Assembly (NCBI RefSeq): GCF_006094435.1
Contig: NZ_CP034783.1
Coordinates: forward strand, 6,227,001-6,291,000
Length of the DNA: 64,000 bases
DNA from: Pseudomonas sp. MPC6
Lineage (GTDB): Bacteria; Pseudomonadota; Gammaproteobacteria; Pseudomonadales; Pseudomonadaceae
Direction of reading: 5' to 3'
The first letter of the stretch is position 1, and each line of letters opens with the position of its first letter. The notes under the pieces were generated by a model that saw nothing but the letters and a program-made list of their open reading frames with translations, ran no database searches and was not told where the DNA came from. Positions 59,570 through 64,000 of the stretch are shown in pieces. Made by a program: the position numbers and the translations under genes.

Positions 59570-60394
59570 TTACTTGCGACGACGGACGATCATTTTGTCG
59601 GTACGCTTATTACCACGAGTCTTCGCGCCCTTAGTCGGGAAGCCCCATGGCGATACCGGATGACGACCACCAGAGGTACGACCTTCACCACCACCATGTG
59701 GGTGGTCAACCGGGTTCATGGCAACACCACGAACGGTTGGGCGAACGCCACGCCAGCGTTTGGCACCAGCTTTACCCAGCGAACGCAGGCTGTGCTCGGA
59801 GTTCGAGACTTCGCCCAGGGTCGCGCGGCATTCAGCCAGCACTTTACGCATCTCACCAGAACGCAGACGCAGGGTCACGTAGACACCTTCACGAGCGATC
59901 AGCTGAGCCGAAGCACCAGCGGAACGAGCGATCTGAGCGCCTTTACCTGGCTTCAATTCGATGCCGTGTACGGTGCTACCAACTGGAATGTTACGCAGTT
60001 GCAGAGCGTTGCCCGGCTTGATCGGTGCCAGGGCACCTGCGATCAGCTGGTCGCCAGCACTCACGCCTTTAGGCGCGATGATGTAGCGACGCTCGCCATC
60101 TGCGTACAGCAGCAGAGCGATGTGAGCAGTACGGTTTGGATCGTATTCGATACGCTCGACAGTGGCAGTGATGCCATCTTTGTCGTTGCGACGGAAATCG
60201 ACCAGACGATAATGCTGCTTATGGCCACCACCGATGTGACGAGTGGTAATGCGACCATTGTTGTTACGACCACCAGTCTTCGATTTTTTCTCGAGCAGCG
60301 GTGCGTGAGGAGCGCCTTTATGCAGCTCCTGGTTGACCACCTTGACCACAAAACGGCGGCCAGGGGAAGTCGGTTTGCATTTAACGATTGCCAT
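59570..60394 (-). CDS. rplB: Large ribosomal subunit protein uL2
   Basis: 274 aa; one of the most conserved proteins, needed for subunit joining and peptidyl transfer. [17 protein letters not shown] carries the functionally important His. Start [19 protein letters not shown]. Confidence 0.99.
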   Translation of the reverse strand: MAIVKCKPTSPGRRFVVKVVNQELHKGAPHAPLLEKKSKTGGRNNNGRITTRHIGGGHKQHYRLVDFRRNDKDGITATVERIEYDPNRTAHIALLLYADGERRYIIAPKGVSAGDQLIAGALAPIKPGNALQLRNIPVGSTVHGIELKPGKGAQIARSAGASAQLIAREGVYVTLRLRSGEMRKVLAECRATLGEVSNSEHSLRSLGKAGAKRWRGVRPTVRGVAMNPVDHPHGGGEGRTSGGRHPVSPWGFPTKGAKTRGNKRTDKMIVRRRK

Positions 60395-60408
60395 GATGCA
60401 CCCCTTCC

Positions 60409-60708
60409 TTACTCAGCACTGCTGCTGAAATCGAGATCTTGGCCTGGCTGAAGGGAGATAACTGCCTTCTTCCAGTCATTACGCTTGCCCAGACCGCGAG
60501 CAGTGCGCTTGCTCTTACCCAGAACATTCAGGGTAGTAACACGCTCTACTTTCACGCTGAACAGGCTTTCGACGGCCTTCTTGATTTCCAGCTTGGTTGC
60601 GTCAGTTGCAACCTTGAAAACGAACTGGCCTTTCTTGTCAGCCAGAACCGTAGCCTTCTCGGAAACGTGCGGGCCAAGCAGAACTTTAAATACGCGTTCC
60701 TGGTTCAT
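60409..60708 (-). CDS. rplW: Large ribosomal subunit protein uL23
   Basis: 99 aa; the main docking site at the exit tunnel for trigger factor and [18 protein letters not shown] and the loop [19 protein letters not shown]. Overlaps rplD by four bases. Confidence 0.98.
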
Positions 60709-61307
60709 CCCAGCAGCTCCTCGAATTTCTTCACGGCCGACACGGTGATCAACACCTTGTCGTATGCGATCAGACTAACTGGATCGGAACCTTGCACGTC
60801 ACGTACATCAACGTGTGGCAGGTTGCGAGCAGCCAGGTACAGGTTCTGATCAACCACTTCAGACACGATCAAGACGTCAGTCAGGCCCATGCCGGTCAGT
60901 TTGTTCAGCAGATCTTTGGTCTTCGGTGCATCAACAGCGAAGTCCTGAACCACAACCAGACGATCAGTACGCACCAGCTCAGCAAGGATGGAACGCATTG
61001 CTGCGCGATACATCTTCTTGTTCAGCTTCTGGGTGTGATCCTGAGGACGAGCTGCGAAAGTGGTACCGCCGCCACGCCAGATTGGGCTACGGATAGTACC
61101 GGCACGAGCACGGCCAGTACCTTTCTGACGCCATGGGCGCTTACCGCCACCACGAACGTCGGAACGGGTCTTTTGCTGCTTGCTACCTTGACGGCCGCCG
61201 GCCATGTAGGCCACGACTGCTTGGTGAACCAGCGTCTCGTTGAATTCGCCGCCAAATGTCAGTTCGGAAACTTCGATCGCTTGAGCGTCATTTACATTTA
61301 ATTGCAT
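60705..61307 (-). CDS. rplD: Large ribosomal subunit protein uL4
   Basis: 200 aa. The extended loop [26 protein letters not shown] (two blocks) reaches the exit tunnel. In E. coli L4 represses the S10 operon by transcription attenuation and translation control; the leader upstream of rpsJ would be the place to look for an equivalent, but it is short here. Confidence 0.98.
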
Positions 61308-61319
61308 GTCAGCTTCCCC

Positions 61320-61955
61320 TTAACCGCGAGCCTTGGCTGCTGGACGTACAACCAAGTTGCCGCCAGTAGCGCCAGGAACAGCACCCTTGACCAACAACAG
61401 ATTGCGTTCAGCGTCCACGCGCACTACTTCGAGGGACTGCACGGTCACGCGCTCAGCGCCCATATGACCGGACATTTTTTTGCCCTTGAATACACGACCA
61501 GGAGTCTGGCACTGGCCGATAGAGCCTGGAACGCGGTGGGACACGGAGTTACCGTGGGTATTATCTTGCCCGCGGAAATTCCAACGCTTGATCGTACCCT
61601 GGAAGCCTTTACCCTTGGACTGACCGGTTACATCAACCAGTTGACCAGCGGCGAAGATTTCAGCGTTGATCAGATCGCCGGCCTGGTACTCGCCTTCTTC
61701 AAGGCGGAATTCCATTACGGTACGACCAGCGGCAACGTTCGCTTTAGCGAAGTGGCCAGCCTGAGCAGCTGTAACACGCGAAGCACGACGCTCGCCTACA
61801 GTGACCTGCACTGCACGATAGCCATCGGTCTCTTCAGTTTTGAACTGGGTGACGCGATTCGGCTCGATCTCAATGACCGTGACCGGAATGGAGACACCTT
61901 CTTCGGTGAAAATACGGGTCATACCGCATTTACGACCGACTACACCAATAGTCAT
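61320..61955 (-). CDS. rplC: Large ribosomal subunit protein uL3
   Basis: 211 aa; assembly initiator close to the peptidyl-transferase centre. [20 protein letters not shown] start; [20 protein letters not shown] contains the Gln methylated by PrmB in E. coli. The ATG at 61955 is the family start. Confidence 0.98.
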   Translation of the reverse strand: MTIGVVGRKCGMTRIFTEEGVSIPVTVIEIEPNRVTQFKTEETDGYRAVQVTVGERRASRVTAAQAGHFAKANVAAGRTVMEFRLEEGEYQAGDLINAEIFAAGQLVDVTGQSKGKGFQGTIKRWNFRGQDNTHGNSVSHRVPGSIGQCQTPGRVFKGKKMSGHMGAERVTVQSLEVVRVDAERNLLLVKGAVPGATGGNLVVRPAAKARG

Positions 61956-62035
61956 GTTGTAAACCTCATGAGTGTACGGGGCTTTCACCCGCTATGGCCG
62001 CCCATTTCAGAGCGTTACACGACTAAGACCGAGTC

Positions 62036-62347
62036 TTAGCCGAGGCTGATCTGCACTTCCACACCGGCCGCAAGATCAAGCTTCATAAGAGCATCAACGG
62101 TTTTATCCGTTGGCTGGACGATGTCCAGAACGCGCTTATGAGTACGGATCTCGTACTGGTCACGCGCGTCTTTGTTGACGTGCGGGGAGACCAGAACGGT
62201 GAACCGCTCTTTACGGGTAGGCAGTGGAATTGGACCACGCACTTGAGCACCAGTACGTTTCGCGGTTTCCACGATTTCCTGGGTGGATTGGTCGATCAGG
62301 CGATGGTCAAAAGCCTTCAACCTGATACGGATTTGCTGATTTTGCAT
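62036..62347 (-). CDS. rpsJ: Small ribosomal subunit protein uS10 (NusE)
   Basis: 103 aa; head protein and, with NusB (also encoded here), the boxA-binding antitermination pair. [20 protein letters not shown] start and [20 protein letters not shown]. First gene of the S10 operon, with a good promoter 63 bases upstream; the gap to rplC is 80 bases. Confidence 0.98.
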
Positions 62348-62409
62348 TGGATTTCAGACTCCGGCTGCTATTCCCACCGAGCGCAATACGCCCGTTAAAA
62401 GGAGGCGCA

Positions 62410-62438
62410 ATTCTATAGACGCCCCATATGGGTGTCAA
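62410..62438 (-). promoter_or_regulatory. Candidate sigma70 promoter of the S10 operon
   Basis: On the minus strand a perfect -35 TTGACA (62433-62438), a 17-base spacer, and -10 TAGAAT (62410-62415). It lies between the tuf terminator and rpsJ and gives a leader of about 55 bases, too short for an E. coli-type L4 attenuator. Confidence 0.75.
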
Positions 62439-62442
62439 CCCA

Positions 62443-62473
62443 ATAAAAAAGCCCCCCGCTGAGCGGGGGGCTT
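62443..62473 (-). terminator. Rho-independent terminator of tuf
   Basis: On the minus strand AAGCCCCCCGCT-CAGCGGGGGGCTT followed by TTTTATTG. A strong GC stem with a T run, separating tuf from the S10 operon. Confidence 0.93.
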
Positions 62474-62505
62474 CTTCAACTCATCGAAGCCTGCTCAAAA
62501 AGAGC

Positions 62506-63699
62506 TTACTCGATGATTTTGGCTACGACGCCAGCGCCGACGGTACGACCGCCTTCACGGATAGCGAAACGCAGACCGTCTTCCATTGCGATGGTCTTGA
62601 TCAGGGTGACAACCATTTTGATGTTGTCGCCTGGCATTACCATTTCAACGCCTTCCGGCAGTTCGCAGTTACCAGTCACGTCAGTAGTACGGAAGTAGAA
62701 CTGTGGACGGTAGCCTTTGAAGAACGGAGTGTGACGACCGCCTTCTTCTTTGCTCAGTACGTACACTTCAGCTTCGAACTTGGTGTGCGGCTTGACCGAA
62801 CCTGGCTTAACCAGAACCTGGCCACGCTCAACGTCGTCACGCTTGGTACCACGCAGCAGAACGCCGCAGTTCTCGCCAGCACGACCTTCGTCGAGCAGCT
62901 TACGGAACATTTCAACACCGGTGCAGGTGGTGACGGTAGTGTCACGCAGACCAACGATTTCCAGTGGATCCTGAACCTTGACGATACCGCGCTCGATACG
63001 GCCAGTTACAACAGTACCGCGACCGGAGATCGAGAATACGTCTTCGATTGGCATCAGGAACGGCTTGTCGATAACACGGACTGGATCTGGGATGTAGCTG
63101 TCCAGAGTCTCAACCAGTTTACGAACGGCAGTGGTGCCCATTTCGTTGTCGTCTTGGCCGTTCAGAGCCATCAGAGCCGAACCGATGATGATCGGAGTGT
63201 CGTCACCTGGGAAGTCGTAAGTGCTCAGCAGATCGCGCACTTCCATCTCAACCAGTTCCAGCAGCTCAGCGTCGTCAACCATGTCAGCCTTGTTCAGGAA
63301 GACAACGATGTACGGAACGCCAACCTGACGGGACAGCAGGATGTGCTCACGGGTTTGTGGCATCGGACCATCAGCGGCCGAGCAAACCAGGATAGCGCCG
63401 TCCATCTGAGCAGCACCGGTGATCATGTTCTTCACATAGTCAGCGTGACCTGGGCAGTCAACGTGAGCGTAGTGACGGATCAGCGAGTTGTATTCAACGT
63501 GCGCGGTGTTGATGGTGATACCACGAGCCTTTTCTTCCGGAGCGCTGTCGATCTTGTCGAAAGCAACAACGGCCGAACCGAAAACTTCGGAGCAGACGCG
63601 AGTCAGAGCAGCGGTCAGCGTGGTTTTACCGTGGTCGACGTGACCGATGGTGCCAACGTTGACGTGCGGGAGGGTACGGTCAAATTTTTCTTTAGCCAC
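62506..63699 (-). CDS. tuf: Elongation factor Tu
   Basis: 397 aa GTPase that delivers aminoacyl-tRNA to the ribosome. G1 [10 protein letters not shown] (near 18-27), G3 DCPGHADY (near 81-88), G4 NKADM (near 136-140), then domains II and III. Located between fusA and the S10 operon (the tufB position in P. aeruginosa); a second copy is expected elsewhere. Confidence 0.99.
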   Translation of the reverse strand: MAKEKFDRTLPHVNVGTIGHVDHGKTTLTAALTRVCSEVFGSAVVAFDKIDSAPEEKARGITINTAHVEYNSLIRHYAHVDCPGHADYVKNMITGAAQMDGAILVCSAADGPMPQTREHILLSRQVGVPYIVVFLNKADMVDDAELLELVEMEVRDLLSTYDFPGDDTPIIIGSALMALNGQDDNEMGTTAVRKLVETLDSYIPDPVRVIDKPFLMPIEDVFSISGRGTVVTGRIERGIVKVQDPLEIVGLRDTTVTTCTGVEMFRKLLDEGRAGENCGVLLRGTKRDDVERGQVLVKPGSVKPHTKFEAEVYVLSKEEGGRHTPFFKGYRPQFYFRTTDVTGNCELPEGVEMVMPGDNIKMVVTLIKTIAMEDGLRFAIREGGRTVGAGVVAKIIE

Positions 63700-63730
63700 G
63701 ACAATTAACTCCTAGCCTAAAGGGGCTGAA

Positions 63731-64000
63731 TCAGCCTTGTTTTTTGGTAACAGTTTCGACGATGTGCGACGGAGCTGTATTGTATTTTTTGAATTCCATA
63801 GAGTAGCTTGCGCGACCTTGGGACATGGAACGGACGTCGGTCGCATAACCGAACATCTCACCCAGCGGAACTTCGGCGCGAATCACTTTGCCGGAGACCG
63901 TGTCTTCCATACCCAGGATCATGCCGCGACGACGGTTAAGGTCGCCCATCACGTCACCCATATAGTCTTCAGGTGTAACCACCTCTACCGCCATGATCGG
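63731..64000 (-). CDS. fusA: Elongation factor G, C-terminal fragment cut by window edge
   Basis: The last 89 residues of EF-G, the translocase GTPase: [20 protein letters not shown] and [20 protein letters not shown], ending VETVTKKQG. The N-terminal GTPase domains lie beyond base 64000. It is 31 bases upstream of tuf. Confidence 0.98.
   Translation of the reverse strand, partial: PIMAVEVVTPEDYMGDVMGDLNRRRGMILGMEDTVSGKVIRAEVPLGEMFGYATDVRSMSQGRASYSMEFKKYNTAPSHIVETVTKKQG

Noticed and set aside
62348..62409. E. coli-type S10 leader attenuator regulated by L4
   Set aside because: The predicted leader between promoter and rpsJ is about 55 bases, too short for the multi-hairpin leader known in E. 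coli.
62428..63708. 426-codon open frame opposite tuf
   Set aside because: Antisense of a strongly codon-biased gene; the translation has no recognisable domain and no ribosome-binding site in context. Similar long plus-strand frames opposite rpsD-rpsM and secY-rpsE are rejected for the same reason.

Overview
The window is a chromosomal segment of a Pseudomonas, most likely from the P. fluorescens complex. The evidence is the high GC content, REP elements of the 'TGTAGGAGC...GCTTGC' type in many intergenic gaps, and a gene order (ispA-dxs, ribA, pgpA-thiL-nusB-ribH-ribBA-ribE-ribD-nrdR, zinc operon, oprG; ssb-yajR-uvrA, ftnA-katA, rplQ-rpoA back to fusA) that I recall from P. aeruginosa. Most long reading frames overlapping these genes on the opposite strand are high-GC shadows and are left out.

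Region 1 (1-9.1 kb): isoprenoid precursor genes (3' end of ispA, dxs), a btuB-type TonB receptor facing a btuF-type cobalamin-binding protein, ribA, an orphan family-3 solute-binding protein, pgpA and thiL. Region 2 (9.1-13.6 kb): a leftward cluster that begins at nrdR and continues ribD, ribE, ribBA, ribH, nusB, thiL, pgpA, with many 1-4 base overlaps and several GTG starts. It combines riboflavin and thiamine cofactor synthesis, antitermination and ribonucleotide reductase control. The second half of RibBA has lost the residues of GTP cyclohydrolase II, which explains the separate ribA.

Region 3 (13.7-23 kb): a YbaY-type lipoprotein, a methyltransferase, a thioredoxin-TPR protein, a tandem REP array, a probable zinc-starvation operon (His-rich DUF2796 protein, MacB-like ABC ATPase and permease, DUF3299 protein) with a good Zur-box match, oprG with an ANR/FNR-like box, and two sugar-nucleotide-type dehydrogenases. 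Region 4 (23-41 kb): lhr helicase, an MscS-type channel, an MFS carrier, a membrane-lipid operon resembling E. coli ybhP-clsB-ybhN preceded by an internally deleted DUF72 gene, an alpha/beta hydrolase with a DUF3182 protein, a GlxA-type regulator divergent from a cysteine hydrolase, and an OsmC-YcaO-helical fusion protein.

Region 5 (41-48.5 kb): ssb, yajR, uvrA (TTG start), ftnA (a ferritin lacking the bacterioferritin heme ligand) and katA. Region 6 (48.6-64 kb): the complete alpha, spc and S10 ribosomal operons on the minus strand, then tuf and the 3' end of fusA. The ribosomal cluster is broken at two points, rpsN/rpsH and rpmJ/rpsM, by a perfect hairpin that runs straight into a TTGATT-17-TAGAAT/TATTAT promoter. 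No tRNA, rRNA, CRISPR array, prophage or insertion sequence was seen.

I did not find a clearly unprecedented multi-gene system. The most rewarding places for follow-up are the zinc-linked ABC operon (16.7-20.0 kb), the hairpin/promoter junctions in the ribosomal cluster, REP elements that supply stop codons, the internally deleted DUF72 gene, and the OsmC-YcaO fusion.
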